Shown here: one piece after another, positions 42,752 to 52,717 of the stretch
Numbering within the stretch: the first letter of the stretch is position 1
How the letters are laid out: each line of letters opens with the position of its first letter
NCBI RefSeq assembly: GCF_003285015.1
Contig: NZ_QMFB01000046.1
Location: 1 to 62,476 of the forward strand
Length of the DNA: 62,476 nucleotides
DNA from: Paenibacillus contaminans
Lineage (GTDB): Bacteria; Bacillota; Bacilli; Paenibacillales; NBRC-103111
Direction of reading: 5' to 3'
Position numbers and translations under genes: made by a program
Notes under the pieces: generated by a model
What the model saw: the letters and a program-made list of their open reading frames with translations, nothing else
What the model was told of the DNA's origin: nothing
Database searches by the model: none

Positions 42752-44725
42752 CTATTTTCCGCCAAGCCGTTCCATTGTCAAGCTGATATCGTCCCTCACC
42801 CGATCGAATCTTGCCAAATGCCATCCCATCCCTTCCGGCCTAGCGGAACGCAGCCATAACGACTTGAACGTTTCCTGCAAACGGTCGTTTTCTTCAAGCA
42901 GCGCGTTCATGTCTCGCTTAACTTGATCGGCATCGTAGTTATCGCCTTTCAATACCTGGATCAGCTCATATTTCCGGCATGCGAACGTCAACAAGCGAAG
43001 TGTATAACCGATCTCGTCATAAAGCTGCTTTTGTCTCCACTCTCCGGCCTTACAACTGTCGAATGCTCGCTTCGCCTCGCCCAACATCCGTGCAACTTCG
43101 CCCATTCTGCCCGGGTCCGTGTACTCCGAAGCTCTGCGACTCCGGTCGATGCCTCCCCATAACACGAGACCAGGGTCGGCCTTGTCGACCCATTCGTCCG
43201 ACAACAGCCCGTCATAGAAGCAAACCTCGGTCATGACGTTACGGAACTCATGGTCGATACGCGACTTGTCGTGGATATCGCTAAGGATACGATTAATGAA
43301 AACAAACGTATCGTCCCCGTCGCCGACAACGTTCAAGCCGTACGCCCGATCGAACCGTTCGTCATCATCGGATTGCGTATGCCAAGCCAGATTCGCCGCA
43401 TACAACAAGCCATAATAGCTTTGTCCGGGCAGATGCCCGTAATCGCCCCAATCCGACATCAGCAAACCCAATGAACCGTGCGGTACGGCTCCTGCCGTAA
43501 AATTGCGCACGTTCCGCTTGGCCATCGGATACTCGGGATACAAGCGGAGCCAGCTGCTCGTGCCGGGACAAAACAGATGCCTGCGCCCCGTCTCCTCCAG
43601 CATCCGTTCCTTGGCTGCATAGTCCCATTCCGCATCGTACCACCAATTGACGTATACGATATCGTCCGGCAGCTGCAGCGAGCAGTCCAGATAGGCGGGA
43701 TCGCCGCCATGCGTAATCTGATCAGCCCAAATCATCGTTTCTTTGCCTCGTTCACGGGCGAGCGCCATCACTTTTTCAACATGTTCGAAAAAGACGCCTG
43801 CGGTACCGATCGTTTCCGCCAGCTTCGCGCTTTTGCCTTTACCGTCGCGCACCTCGAACGTTTCGTCGCAGCCTGCGTTCATCCAGGATGAGCGGAACAA
43901 GGGCAGAAATTCATCGTACTGCTCCGCCAGAAACGTATAGGTTTGTTCCACTGCCGGACTCAAGCAAAATTTGATGCGATCGTCTTCCGCCAAATGCGCG
44001 TATTCGGGATGAGAAAGCACTCTCGCAACGTGGCCGAACGATTGAAAGTTCGGAACCAGGTCGATATGGACGCGCGCGCACGCATCGCCAAGCTCCATCA
44101 GTTCCTCCGCGTTAATGGCCCCGGTTCCTTCGCTTAGGAGAGGATGGCTTCTGGACCGAAACATGTGCGGCTCGATATACAACTGCAAATGATTCATCTT
44201 GTACTCGCTTAAATCCGTCACTAACCGGTGCAGCGTCTCCATGGTCGGGACCTTGCTCATGTCCAGCATGACGCCGCGAACGCACAAATCGGGATAATCG
44301 CAGATTTCCATCGCCGGCAGGCTGCCGTTGCGCACATTGTTCAAGATTTGCCGAAGCGTCTGGACGCCATAGTACAATCCGCAATCATCCTGCGAAACGA
44401 TGACGATCCTGTCGGGCGCAATCTCGAGCACGTATCCTTCCGGACGGAGGGAAGCGACGTACCGCGCCTCGGCTTCGTTCCGGATATGATCGGGACTTTG
44501 CGCGAGATTGAGCAGCAAAATGTACGATTTCAAACGGTCGACCCGATTATGCGCTTCGATGACGCCCGTGATGCCGGCCGCTTCTTGCATATATCGTTTC
44601 AGGCATTTGGCGCTGTGAAAATCCGCTTGGTTATATTGCGGCAGGACGATCGGGATTCCGTCGCGCAAGACGAATGTTCCCTCCTGCCCGATGTGCATAT
44701 GTTTCGGTTCGGGTATGATCAGCAT
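42752..44725 (-). CDS. GH20 beta-N-acetylhexosaminidase-like protein
   Basis: A 657-residue cytoplasmic glycosidase that should release terminal N-acetylglucosamine or N-acetylgalactosamine. The N-terminal GH20b domain (about 1-140) ends in a GLYYGVQTLRQIL motif. The TIM barrel starts at PDLCVRGVMLDMSKVP and holds the Asp287-Glu288 catalytic pair in NAGCDETFE. The C-terminal 250 residues are mostly helical, as in long GH20 members. There is no signal peptide, so it acts on imported glycan pieces. It is the last gene of the importer/GH109/GH141 operon. Confidence 0.88.
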   Translation of the reverse strand: MLIIPEPKHMHIGQEGTFVLRDGIPIVLPQYNQADFHSAKCLKRYMQEAAGITGVIEAHNRVDRLKSYILLLNLAQSPDHIRNEAEARYVASLRPEGYVLEIAPDRIVIVSQDDCGLYYGVQTLRQILNNVRNGSLPAMEICDYPDLCVRGVMLDMSKVPTMETLHRLVTDLSEYKMNHLQLYIEPHMFRSRSHPLLSEGTGAINAEELMELGDACARVHIDLVPNFQSFGHVARVLSHPEYAHLAEDDRIKFCLSPAVEQTYTFLAEQYDEFLPLFRSSWMNAGCDETFEVRDGKGKSAKLAETIGTAGVFFEHVEKVMALARERGKETMIWADQITHGGDPAYLDCSLQLPDDIVYVNWWYDAEWDYAAKERMLEETGRRHLFCPGTSSWLRLYPEYPMAKRNVRNFTAGAVPHGSLGLLMSDWGDYGHLPGQSYYGLLYAANLAWHTQSDDDERFDRAYGLNVVGDGDDTFVFINRILSDIHDKSRIDHEFRNVMTEVCFYDGLLSDEWVDKADPGLVLWGGIDRSRRASEYTDPGRMGEVARMLGEAKRAFDSCKAGEWRQKQLYDEIGYTLRLLTFACRKYELIQVLKGDNYDADQVKRDMNALLEENDRLQETFKSLWLRSARPEGMGWHLARFDRVRDDISLTMERLGGK

Positions 44726-44754
44726 TCCTAAGCCCCCAGTTTCGAATCATTGTC

Positions 44755-44798
44755 GCCGACAGCCCATGCACCTTACGTTCAGGCACAGGGCTGTCGGC
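44755..44798 (-). other. Intercistronic hairpin between the GH141-like and GH20 genes
   Basis: An 11-bp perfect stem GCCGACAGCCC / GGGCTGTCGGC around a 22-base loop that can pair further. No T-run follows, so mRNA stability, processing or partial attenuation is more likely than full termination. Confidence 0.5.
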
Positions 44799-44813
44799 AA
44801 TCGTTCGGCAAAG

Positions 44814-47800
44814 CTAATTCCTGTTCATCATCCCGGTGGGGGCATCCGTCACATAGTGGCTGGAGCGCTCTACGGCATTAACGGCCGGATTCCCGCTTCT
44901 GTACACGGTCAATACCGGTACGCCGGCTCTGATCACCTTGATATTGTCATAGGAAGCCTGCAATAATTCCGAGACCGCATCGTTCTCGAACGCCAGCGAC
45001 CAGGAGGCGGACGTTTTGCCGACCATAGAGGCGGGGACGGTCATTTCGCGATGGTACCATTTACCGAACGCCTTAGCTCGCAAATCGGCGGTAGGCGCAC
45101 CCGAAATCCCGTTTTGATCCTGCCATGACGTATTTCGGAACGCCATATTGTCCGAAGTCCGGATATCGATTCCGCCGATAGCCTCGGAGTCTGTGGAGAG
45201 CTTCACATCGTATGAGATGACATCGCCCGCTTGGAACGTAAAGGATTGGTTGGAAATGTTGCGGTAGTAATATTTATCCGCAATTGCGCTATCCGTCTTT
45301 TGTGACATCGTTAGCGCCCGGTTGCCCGCATAGACGAGCAGCTCCGAAATCGCCATTTGATTGCCGGGCTGTCCCGCTCCATCCGGCTTGATCCCTTTCA
45401 CGCGAACATATCTGGCTTCCACATGCGCAGGCTCCATATACGTCGGAGGCGTCGTAATGAATCGCGTAATGCTCCTGCGTCCGTCCGTAACGCCGTAATC
45501 GGTCACGCCCGTAAGCAGCATATAATCGCTTGTCGGACTCGTCGCCGAGACGGCAATCTCGAAGCTCGTCGCCCAATTGTTGGGTCCGAACAATACCTCG
45601 ATCCGGTCAACGTCTACGACTGCCCCAAGATCGACCACCTGCGACCATGCGTATTGATTGGCGGCAATAGCCGATGTGGTCGTATCCGCATCAACGGCAT
45701 TCGCCGCTTCCGCTCCCGCCTGCATCACGGCCGGCGTTCCGTCGCTGTAATAAACGAGCGTCGGTTTCTTGTAAGCGTAGTTGAAATACTCGAATACTTC
45801 GAGCTCCGATATGGCCATCTGGGCGCCTGTTTGGCCCGCTCCATCCGGCTTGAGCGCCTTAATCCGCACATATCGGGCAGCAGCCGGCGCAAACGTCTGG
45901 ACGTCGGCTCCCCCCGTACCTCCTGTGATTGTCTTCACGGCCGTAAAGTTCCCATTGCCGCCCGTAACGGAAACTTGAATTTCATAGTCGGTCGCATAGT
46001 TGAAGGGCGAGAATACGGTCTTGACTCTGTTGATGTTATAGACGTCTCCCAGGTCAACCTCCAGCGTCCAAGCGTATTGATTGGCCGCGATCGCGCTTGT
46101 CAGAGGATCGCCGTCGACGGCTTTGTCGGCTCCCGAATTCGCCTGCATCAACGCCGGGCTGCCGTCATTGTAATAACCCGCCGCTTTCTGAGCGAGCGCC
46201 CTGTTGTAGATCGGGACGGCAGCCGGCAGACGGTTCGGAAGCGGAGCCGGCGTAAACGTTTTGGTCCCGTAAACCTCCAGCTCGGCGATGGCCATCTGCG
46301 TTCCCGGCTGATTCAAGCCGTCCGGTTTGACAGCTTTAATCCGCACATAACGGGCGTTGACAGGCGTGAACGTCTGCTCGCTTCTGCCTCCGTTCGAACC
46401 CGTGACGGATTTGACCGTCGTGAAATTCCCGTTGCCGCCTGCCTCGGAAACTTGAATCTCGTAATCCGTCGCCCACAAATCGGTCGATGTTGGCGGATTC
46501 TCAGCGAACGTCGTGACGACCCGGTCCAGGTTGTACGTATTGCCTAAATCCACCTCATACGTCCAAGCCACCTGACCGGAAGCCAGCGCATAAGTAGCCG
46601 GATTGCCGTCCACCGCTTTGTATGCTTCCGCGCCGGCATGCATGGCAGCTCCGGTGCCGTCATTGAAGTAAGCGGCAGCCGGTTTCCCAAGCGCGTAATT
46701 TACCGTCGTTCTCGGCAGCAAATCCTGATAGGCAGGCTCAAGTCCCACATTATCCAAAATGGAAGACGGGACGTTTCCTTTGCCGATCGTATAGTTATTC
46801 GCCGTCAATCCGGTTCTTTGCCACCAATAGCCGTTATCGACGGTCCAATAGTTGAATTCGATGTCGTTGTCATTGCCGCCATTGATAAAATTCGTTACAT
46901 AAGAGTGCAGAATATTATTGGAGACCGCCATATACCGGCTTCCGGAATCGAGATAAATCGCGCCGAATTCGTCATGCACGCCGTGTACGTAATTTCCTTC
47001 GATCACGCCTCCCGGCTGGGCGCCCAAATTGTAGATACCGCCTCCGTCTCTTAAATAGGTCATGATATTGTAGATGTGATTATGGGAGACGACATTATTT
47101 TTGTTGGCGCCGGGGACGTTGTGCTCGATCCTCCACCGGTCTCCGGCTTGCGATACGACATCCGGCTTTTCGGCGAAATCCCGGTCTCCCCAGCCGTAGC
47201 CGAGCGAGATTGCCGTATAAGGCAAATCGGATATTTCATTATGACTGATGACGGTCGCTTCCGTGTAACCGACGAAGATGCCGACGCAACCCCGGTACTC
47301 CGCCGCTACATTATGAATATAGTTGTTTGTAATTTGATGGTTTTTGACAAGATACCGGTCGTCCTGCGGGTAGTTGTCGTTCATCGAGATGCCGCCGATC
47401 TGAATGCCCGAGCCGGAAATGTCCGTAAAGATGTTTCCGGATATGACATTGTTCCGACTGCCGGCGGAAAAACCGAGACCGGATGCGCCCAAGTGTACGA
47501 ACTTGTTTCTTTCGAACACGATGTTTTGTGCTGTCGTAAAGCTTAGATTCGCCGGCACGATCACTCTGTTGTCCATCTCGTAGCCGTATATCGGCTGCGC
47601 ATAAGGCTTCGTCAACGTAGAGGCCTGTATTTGCGCAAATCCGTTGTCGCCGTTCGGCTCCAGCCATGTGGCATGGGCGAATGTAATTCCCTCGAAACGG
47701 ATATGATGGATCGGGCTTTCCACCGTTCCGGCACCGTCCACCAGCTTCTCCAGCTTCGCGGCAACGACGCTGGCGGAGGACATATTTTCTCCCGGTTTCG

Positions 47801-48602
47801 GTTTGTAATACAGCTTGTTGGCGGTACGGTCGAGATACCATTCGCCCGGATCGTCCAGAAAAGCGTATGCGTTCTCCATGTAGGTCGGGTTGGGGCTGTT
47901 GTTTTTGATCGTCACGCCGCCGATATTGTAAGCCATATCCCAAGCGGGCTGCTTCATCGTGATTGTCGTGCCCGAAATGCTTGCGATGCCGACCCGCAGC
48001 TCGACCCAGGCGATTTTGTAAACAAATTCGACATCGCTTATGTTGCTCCATGTGTGCATGTTCGTGTCCGTCGTCGTATAACCTGTCGAATTGACGTTTG
48101 CTCCCGGCAATCCGCCGGACGATCTGGCCCGGATCGCCCGCGTATCGTTTACATAGAGCTGCCGGGTTTCCAGCGCGGGATCCGCATCGGCTTGCCAAAT
48201 ATCTTTAGCAGAATCGTGCAGCGTCCACCCCGTTATCGGCTGCCCTCCGCTCAACACAGGCGTTTCTCCCGGGTAATTCCGATATACGATCGAGTAGCCG
48301 TTCGAGCCGGAATCGCCGGCATCCAGCTGCAGCGTATCCATCAGCGTGTAAGTGCCGCCGCGAAGATAAATGACGATATCTCCGGTCATGCTTGCATTAA
48401 CCGTGCGTACGACGTTCCTGGCTTTCCCGACCGATTGGAAAGGCTGCGCCAGCGTTCCCGGGTTCGAATCGCTGCCATTCGCGGGATCTACGTAATATGC
48501 AGCCTGCACTGCCGCTTGAACCGGCATCGAAGGGATCATTCCGAAGCATAAGAGAAGCGAAATCATGAAAAATACCGATTTTTTGACCGTATTTGGCATC
48601 AT
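44814..48602 (-). CDS. Secreted GH141-like beta-helix hydrolase with F5/8-type modules
   Basis: A 1262-residue exported enzyme. It has a signal peptide (residues 1-30, ending VQA-A). A DUF1565-like start (YYVDPANGSDSNPGTLAQPF) leads into a long right-handed beta-helix (about 35-630) with the layout of GH141 (fucosidase/xylanase) and related enzymes. Three F5/8-type C (discoidin, CBM32-like) modules follow (about 637-790, 800-930, 939-1085; motif ARYVRIKA-x-KPDG) and then a beta-sandwich domain (1094-1262). The modules should tether it to glycans on the outside. The catalytic residues cannot be confirmed by eye. It is preceded at six bases by the GH109-like gene. Confidence 0.85.
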   Translation of the reverse strand: MMPNTVKKSVFFMISLLLCFGMIPSMPVQAAVQAAYYVDPANGSDSNPGTLAQPFQSVGKARNVVRTVNASMTGDIVIYLRGGTYTLMDTLQLDAGDSGSNGYSIVYRNYPGETPVLSGGQPITGWTLHDSAKDIWQADADPALETRQLYVNDTRAIRARSSGGLPGANVNSTGYTTTDTNMHTWSNISDVEFVYKIAWVELRVGIASISGTTITMKQPAWDMAYNIGGVTIKNNSPNPTYMENAYAFLDDPGEWYLDRTANKLYYKPKPGENMSSASVVAAKLEKLVDGAGTVESPIHHIRFEGITFAHATWLEPNGDNGFAQIQASTLTKPYAQPIYGYEMDNRVIVPANLSFTTAQNIVFERNKFVHLGASGLGFSAGSRNNVISGNIFTDISGSGIQIGGISMNDNYPQDDRYLVKNHQITNNYIHNVAAEYRGCVGIFVGYTEATVISHNEISDLPYTAISLGYGWGDRDFAEKPDVVSQAGDRWRIEHNVPGANKNNVVSHNHIYNIMTYLRDGGGIYNLGAQPGGVIEGNYVHGVHDEFGAIYLDSGSRYMAVSNNILHSYVTNFINGGNDNDIEFNYWTVDNGYWWQRTGLTANNYTIGKGNVPSSILDNVGLEPAYQDLLPRTTVNYALGKPAAAYFNDGTGAAMHAGAEAYKAVDGNPATYALASGQVAWTYEVDLGNTYNLDRVVTTFAENPPTSTDLWATDYEIQVSEAGGNGNFTTVKSVTGSNGGRSEQTFTPVNARYVRIKAVKPDGLNQPGTQMAIAELEVYGTKTFTPAPLPNRLPAAVPIYNRALAQKAAGYYNDGSPALMQANSGADKAVDGDPLTSAIAANQYAWTLEVDLGDVYNINRVKTVFSPFNYATDYEIQVSVTGGNGNFTAVKTITGGTGGADVQTFAPAAARYVRIKALKPDGAGQTGAQMAISELEVFEYFNYAYKKPTLVYYSDGTPAVMQAGAEAANAVDADTTTSAIAANQYAWSQVVDLGAVVDVDRIEVLFGPNNWATSFEIAVSATSPTSDYMLLTGVTDYGVTDGRRSITRFITTPPTYMEPAHVEARYVRVKGIKPDGAGQPGNQMAISELLVYAGNRALTMSQKTDSAIADKYYYRNISNQSFTFQAGDVISYDVKLSTDSEAIGGIDIRTSDNMAFRNTSWQDQNGISGAPTADLRAKAFGKWYHREMTVPASMVGKTSASWSLAFENDAVSELLQASYDNIKVIRAGVPVLTVYRSGNPAVNAVERSSHYVTDAPTGMMNRN

Positions 48603-48608
48603 CCGCGT

Positions 48609-49817
48609 TCATCCCTTTCCTGAAATCCTCGGCTTTCTAAAATCGGGAAACGATACCGGGACCCCGCCCGCCGCCACCGATTGAACGGAGAGCGGGAATA
48701 CGGAGCTCCAGGCTACGGCATCTATGACGTCGACGGCAGGCTTTCGGTTTTCCAAAATCGCGGAGACGAATTCATGCAGGACGAAGTAGTCCCCTCCGCC
48801 GTGGCCCGCCTGCTCGGCCAAGTGTCCCCGCTCCTTCCACAGCGGATGCTCCCATTCGCCCGCATAGTTCCAGAGCGGCTCCCACTCGGCGGAGCCGTCG
48901 GGAGACAGCCCGGGCGACCTGCCCGACAGCCAGACAAGCGGGGATTCGCCGTCATGACGAGGGGACAAATACGCCCCCTTCGTCCCCTGCAAAGCATAGT
49001 GCGTCATATTGTGCGGCCGTGCCGACTGAACGTCGAACCGCAGCGTGATCAGCACGCCTTTTTTCGTGCGGATCAGGGAGACCGCCGAATCTCCCTGCCG
49101 CCAGAAGCCGTCTCCCGCTCCGGGATGCCGTTCCCCGAACAGCTCCCGATAGTAGGCCTCGGCGGCTGCGCTTCCGGAAACGAACGTCGTCAAGCTGTCC
49201 AGCTCGTCGCCGCCGTCCCGATTAATGCCGAGCCACTGGGCAACCGGTCCGAGCGAATGTGTCGGATACGTATTGCCGTTATATTCCTTCAGCAAATCGC
49301 CCCGCCAAGTCAGTGTTCCGCTTTTGTCATGCGTAAGGACGCGAATATCGTGAATATAACCGCCTTCCACGTGAACGGCATCGCCGAACAGGCCGTGCTC
49401 CATCATGTTTTTGACCATCATATTCGGACGCATGAAGCAGTAGTTTTCCGCCATCATATAGGTGCGGTCCGTTTGCCTCGCCGTTTCGGCCAATTCCCAG
49501 CAATCCTCAAGCGTATGGGCGGCAATGACCTCGCTCATCACGTGCTTGCCCGCCCGCAAAGCCTGAATCGCCTGCCGGGCGTGAATGAACAACGGCGTCG
49601 CCAGAAATACCGCGTCGATCTGCGGATCGTCGAGCAGCTTCAAGTAGTCGTCGTACACCCGTACTTGCGGGTACTCTGCCTTCCACTGCTTCAACACAGC
49701 TTCGTTCAAATCGCAAACGGCAGCCAGCTCCGCCTTATCGGATAAATTCGCAAGCACCCTGCCGAAGGTCGCGCCGCGGCCTCCCCCTACAACGGCTAAT
49801 CGAACGTTTTTGCTCAT
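48609..49817 (-). CDS. GH109-like Gfo/Idh/MocA protein
   Basis: A 402-residue NAD-dependent protein. The Rossmann start (VRLAVVGGGRGATFGRV) is followed by a Gfo/Idh C-terminal domain with the GH109 pattern: MMAENYCFMR (Glu124), GGYIHDIR (Tyr154) and NTYPTHSLGPVAQWLGINR (Tyr184, His187). GH109 enzymes remove alpha-N-acetylgalactosamine through an NAD redox cycle. This match is by recall of the motif set, so it could still be a related oxidoreductase. No signal peptide is present. It lies 25 bases after the binding-protein gene and six bases before the GH141-like gene. AAGAGGAG precedes the ATG. Confidence 0.82.
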   Translation of the reverse strand: MSKNVRLAVVGGGRGATFGRVLANLSDKAELAAVCDLNEAVLKQWKAEYPQVRVYDDYLKLLDDPQIDAVFLATPLFIHARQAIQALRAGKHVMSEVIAAHTLEDCWELAETARQTDRTYMMAENYCFMRPNMMVKNMMEHGLFGDAVHVEGGYIHDIRVLTHDKSGTLTWRGDLLKEYNGNTYPTHSLGPVAQWLGINRDGGDELDSLTTFVSGSAAAEAYYRELFGERHPGAGDGFWRQGDSAVSLIRTKKGVLITLRFDVQSARPHNMTHYALQGTKGAYLSPRHDGESPLVWLSGRSPGLSPDGSAEWEPLWNYAGEWEHPLWKERGHLAEQAGHGGGDYFVLHEFVSAILENRKPAVDVIDAVAWSSVFPLSVQSVAAGGVPVSFPDFRKPRISGKG

Positions 49818-49842
49818 CGGTCTCGTCTCCTCTTAAACTTGC

Positions 49843-51750
49843 CTACTTCGCCTGCGAGCTTCGTTTCTCCAATAGAGGCAGCATAACTTTCGTCTGTTCC
49901 TCCAGCATTTTATTTACGTCGACCACTTTCTTGAAATTAGCCACCGCATTATCCCATTTTTTATTAAAATCTTCTTCATTCTTCGAGGTTAACGTCACTT
50001 TGAACGGATCGTCCCAGGACGCTCTTGTCGACCATAGCTTCTGGACTTCCGGAATGTTGGCGTATTCCGCGGACCAGGACTGGACGTTCGGTACCGGTGC
50101 AAAGCCCTTCAGCCATTTGCTCTGAAGCGGGAAAGCGATCGCTTTCGACAGCGTATCGTATTTGAACAGCTTGTTCATGACTTGCGGATTGTACTTGCTT
50201 GCGCTATTCGCCCACTTGGACACTCCGTACCAAAAGCCGGGAGTTCCTCCGTTGTACGGCATATTATTAAAGGCCAACCCTTTCGCATCCCGCCAATCCA
50301 TAGCCGCACTGTCGCCCTCGACCAAATACTTTTGCAGCTTCTCGTCCTTGAATTTCCGCTGGCCGTTCGAAAGCGTCTCGTACAACCCGGCTTCCTTCGT
50401 CCCCCAGAACTTGATCTCTTCCCATTCCTCCGTAAACATCGTGTTGATCCAGTTCAGAACCTGCGGAACCTCATCCTCCTTGACCGTTTTCAAAATGGTG
50501 AGCGTGTCGAGGAATGACGGCGGTCCTTCCACATAGGACGGGAATTCCGGCCTTTGCGGCACTTGCGTATAGAAAGGAACGAATCGGAACGTTTTCCCGT
50601 TCTTGGCCAGATCTTCGTTTACTTTGTCGACCAGTCCCACCCAAGAAACCGGTACGATCGCATACTGGCCGTTCATCACTTTTTCCTTGAACTTCTCGGC
50701 ATTGTGTACGAGCGATTCGGGATCGATGACCTTGTCGGTGATCATCTTGTTTTGAATTTTGGCCGCTTCTTTAAACGCCGGGTTCAAGTAGCCGAAATCC
50801 ATCTTTTTCTCCGGAATATTCAGCCAGCCCGTGTAGTAGTAGCCTTTGTAACCCATCATGTCGGCGCCGAGCACGCTCAGGGCGATCCAGTTATCGCCGC
50901 CGTCGTAACCTGAAGCATATACGGGCTTATTGCCCTCCTTCAAATCCAAAGCCTTAATGTCGTACATGAATTTGATATACTCTTCCGTGGATTTGATCGG
51001 CAGTACGAAATCGTCGCCGAGCGGCGCGTTTTTCTCTTTAATCAGCTTCATCGCTTCCTCGTAGTTCATTGCCGTCGGGATCAGCTTCTTCAAAATATCG
51101 TCCCGGATAAACAATCCGTTCAGCACGGTCGAACCGGTAATTTGATTTTTGGGCATTCCATAGCCGCTAAGCAGCTCGTCGCTGACGTTCGGATCGATTT
51201 GCTTGTCGACCGGGAAAGTAAAAGGAATTCCGTATATTTTTCCGTCGATTTTGATGGAATCCCAAATGTAAGCCGGGACGTTCTTCCACACGTCGGGTGC
51301 ATATTTCTGGAGCAGCTCGGGCGTCAATTCCCAGTTCAAATCGCCTTCATGCAGCTTGGCGTGATGCGCCGGTCCTTGCCCCGCCTGCGTCATCACGAGA
51401 TTCGGCAAATTCCCGCTGGCCACGAGGGTTGTCAGCTTCGGCTCCCACTGCTGCCCGCCGTTTCCGTAAAACTCCTTCACCTTCACCTTCGTCTTGTTCG
51501 CCAGCCAGTCGCCCGGGATATCTTCCTTCGGCTTCTCGACGGCCTGCACATCGGTTCCTTGCGTGTTCCAAATCGTCAGCTCCAAATTCTTTTTCGGGAC
51601 AAAAGCTCCGTCCGTAGTCTCTTGTCCGCCTGCCGGTTCCTTCGTCGCTTCCGGCGCCTTCTGCTTCTCTTCCGTACAACCCGCGATAATCGCTGCAAGC
51701 ATCATCAGAACAATCGCCAAGCTACCCCACTTGAACTTACGGTTTCGCAT
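49843..51750 (-). CDS. Solute-binding lipoprotein of the GH20/GH109 locus
   Basis: A 635-residue lipoprotein with lipobox AIIAGC (Cys25) and an LplA-type solute-binding fold longer than the other two in this window. It contains typical pieces such as WEPKLTTLVASGNLPNLVMT and WANSASKYNPQVMNKLFKYD. It should bind a hexosamine-containing oligosaccharide for the permeases upstream. GAGAGGGG precedes the ATG. Confidence 0.9.
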   Translation of the reverse strand: MRNRKFKWGSLAIVLMMLAAIIAGCTEEKQKAPEATKEPAGGQETTDGAFVPKKNLELTIWNTQGTDVQAVEKPKEDIPGDWLANKTKVKVKEFYGNGGQQWEPKLTTLVASGNLPNLVMTQAGQGPAHHAKLHEGDLNWELTPELLQKYAPDVWKNVPAYIWDSIKIDGKIYGIPFTFPVDKQIDPNVSDELLSGYGMPKNQITGSTVLNGLFIRDDILKKLIPTAMNYEEAMKLIKEKNAPLGDDFVLPIKSTEEYIKFMYDIKALDLKEGNKPVYASGYDGGDNWIALSVLGADMMGYKGYYYTGWLNIPEKKMDFGYLNPAFKEAAKIQNKMITDKVIDPESLVHNAEKFKEKVMNGQYAIVPVSWVGLVDKVNEDLAKNGKTFRFVPFYTQVPQRPEFPSYVEGPPSFLDTLTILKTVKEDEVPQVLNWINTMFTEEWEEIKFWGTKEAGLYETLSNGQRKFKDEKLQKYLVEGDSAAMDWRDAKGLAFNNMPYNGGTPGFWYGVSKWANSASKYNPQVMNKLFKYDTLSKAIAFPLQSKWLKGFAPVPNVQSWSAEYANIPEVQKLWSTRASWDDPFKVTLTSKNEEDFNKKWDNAVANFKKVVDVNKMLEEQTKVMLPLLEKRSSQAK

Positions 51751-51812
51751 TTTTCTACCCCTCTCGTCATTTCATCTATCGATCAACACGCTTGTGTTCG
51801 ATCCGATACCCG

Positions 51813-52706
51813 CTACTCTTTTACTGCGCCGATCATGACGCCCTTGATAAAATACTTCTGGAGAAACGGATACAACAGCACGATCGGCAATGTCGCTACG
51901 ATAATCGTAGCCGCTTTGACGGACTCGGGCGTTACCGTCGCTCTGGGGGCGGCCGTTCCGCCGGTCATCGCGTTAACGACCGTCATTTCGTTGACAAGCT
52001 CCGCTTCCTTGACCACTTTGTACATCACATATTGCAAGGTGAACAAATTTTTCTTCGTAACGAAATACAACGAGCTGGTCCAATCGTTCCAATGGGCGAC
52101 GGCAAGCCACAAGGTGACGGTCGCCATAACCGGTAGTGAAAGCGGTAACATAATGCGGAACAAAATCTGAATTTCATTCGCGCCGTCGATCAGCGCCGAT
52201 TCCTCGAGGCTTGGCGGCAACGATTGCAAATACGTGCGGATAATGATCATATAGTAAAACACGAATGCCATCGGCAGGATGTACACCAAAAAATGATTCA
52301 TCAAATGCAAGTATTTATAGAGGATATACATCGGAATGAGCCCGCCTGAAATAAACGTCGGAATGATTAGGAAGAAGATAAAAAAGTTTCTCCCCGGCAG
52401 CTCTTTCTTGGAAATCGCATACGCGGCGCCGGTAATGAGCAGCAGCCCCAGAATCGTTCCCGCCAGCACCCGCAATACGGAGACGACGACCGAAGAAACA
52501 AAGCCCGCATTGCCGAACACCGTCTCATAATTCGTCCAAGTGAACACCCTCGGGTATACCGTTATGCCGCCGAAAATCGTATCCTGCCCGTCATTCAGCG
52601 AAACGGCGAGCTGGTTCAAATACGGATACAAGGTGATGACGCTTAAAAACAGCATGAACAGGATATTGAGAGCATTAAAAACCCGTTCGCTCTTATGTCT
52701 GATCAT
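51813..52706 (-). CDS. Sugar ABC importer permease (YtcP/LplC type), GH20 locus
   Basis: A 297-residue CUT1 permease with the EAA loop EESALIDGANEIQILFRIMLPLS and the ending QKYFIKGVMIGAVKE. ATG 52706, seven bases after AAAGGAG, is preferred over a TTG six codons upstream that lies inside the ribosome site. It pairs with the permease at 52718-53626. Confidence 0.92.
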   Translation of the reverse strand: MIRHKSERVFNALNILFMLFLSVITLYPYLNQLAVSLNDGQDTIFGGITVYPRVFTWTNYETVFGNAGFVSSVVVSVLRVLAGTILGLLLITGAAYAISKKELPGRNFFIFFLIIPTFISGGLIPMYILYKYLHLMNHFLVYILPMAFVFYYMIIIRTYLQSLPPSLEESALIDGANEIQILFRIMLPLSLPVMATVTLWLAVAHWNDWTSSLYFVTKKNLFTLQYVMYKVVKEAELVNEMTVVNAMTGGTAAPRATVTPESVKAATIIVATLPIVLLYPFLQKYFIKGVMIGAVKE

Positions 52707-52717
52707 CGTTTTCTCCT

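Noticed and set aside
45357..46547. Long plus-strand open frame (396 codons) opposite the GH141-like gene
   Set aside because: Arg/Ile-rich repeated sequence produced by the complement of the F5/8 modules; no ribosome site or known domain.
48681..49745. Plus-strand open frame of 354 codons opposite the GH109-like gene
   Set aside because: Complement of a GC-rich coding region; the minus strand has intact Rossmann and GH109 motifs.
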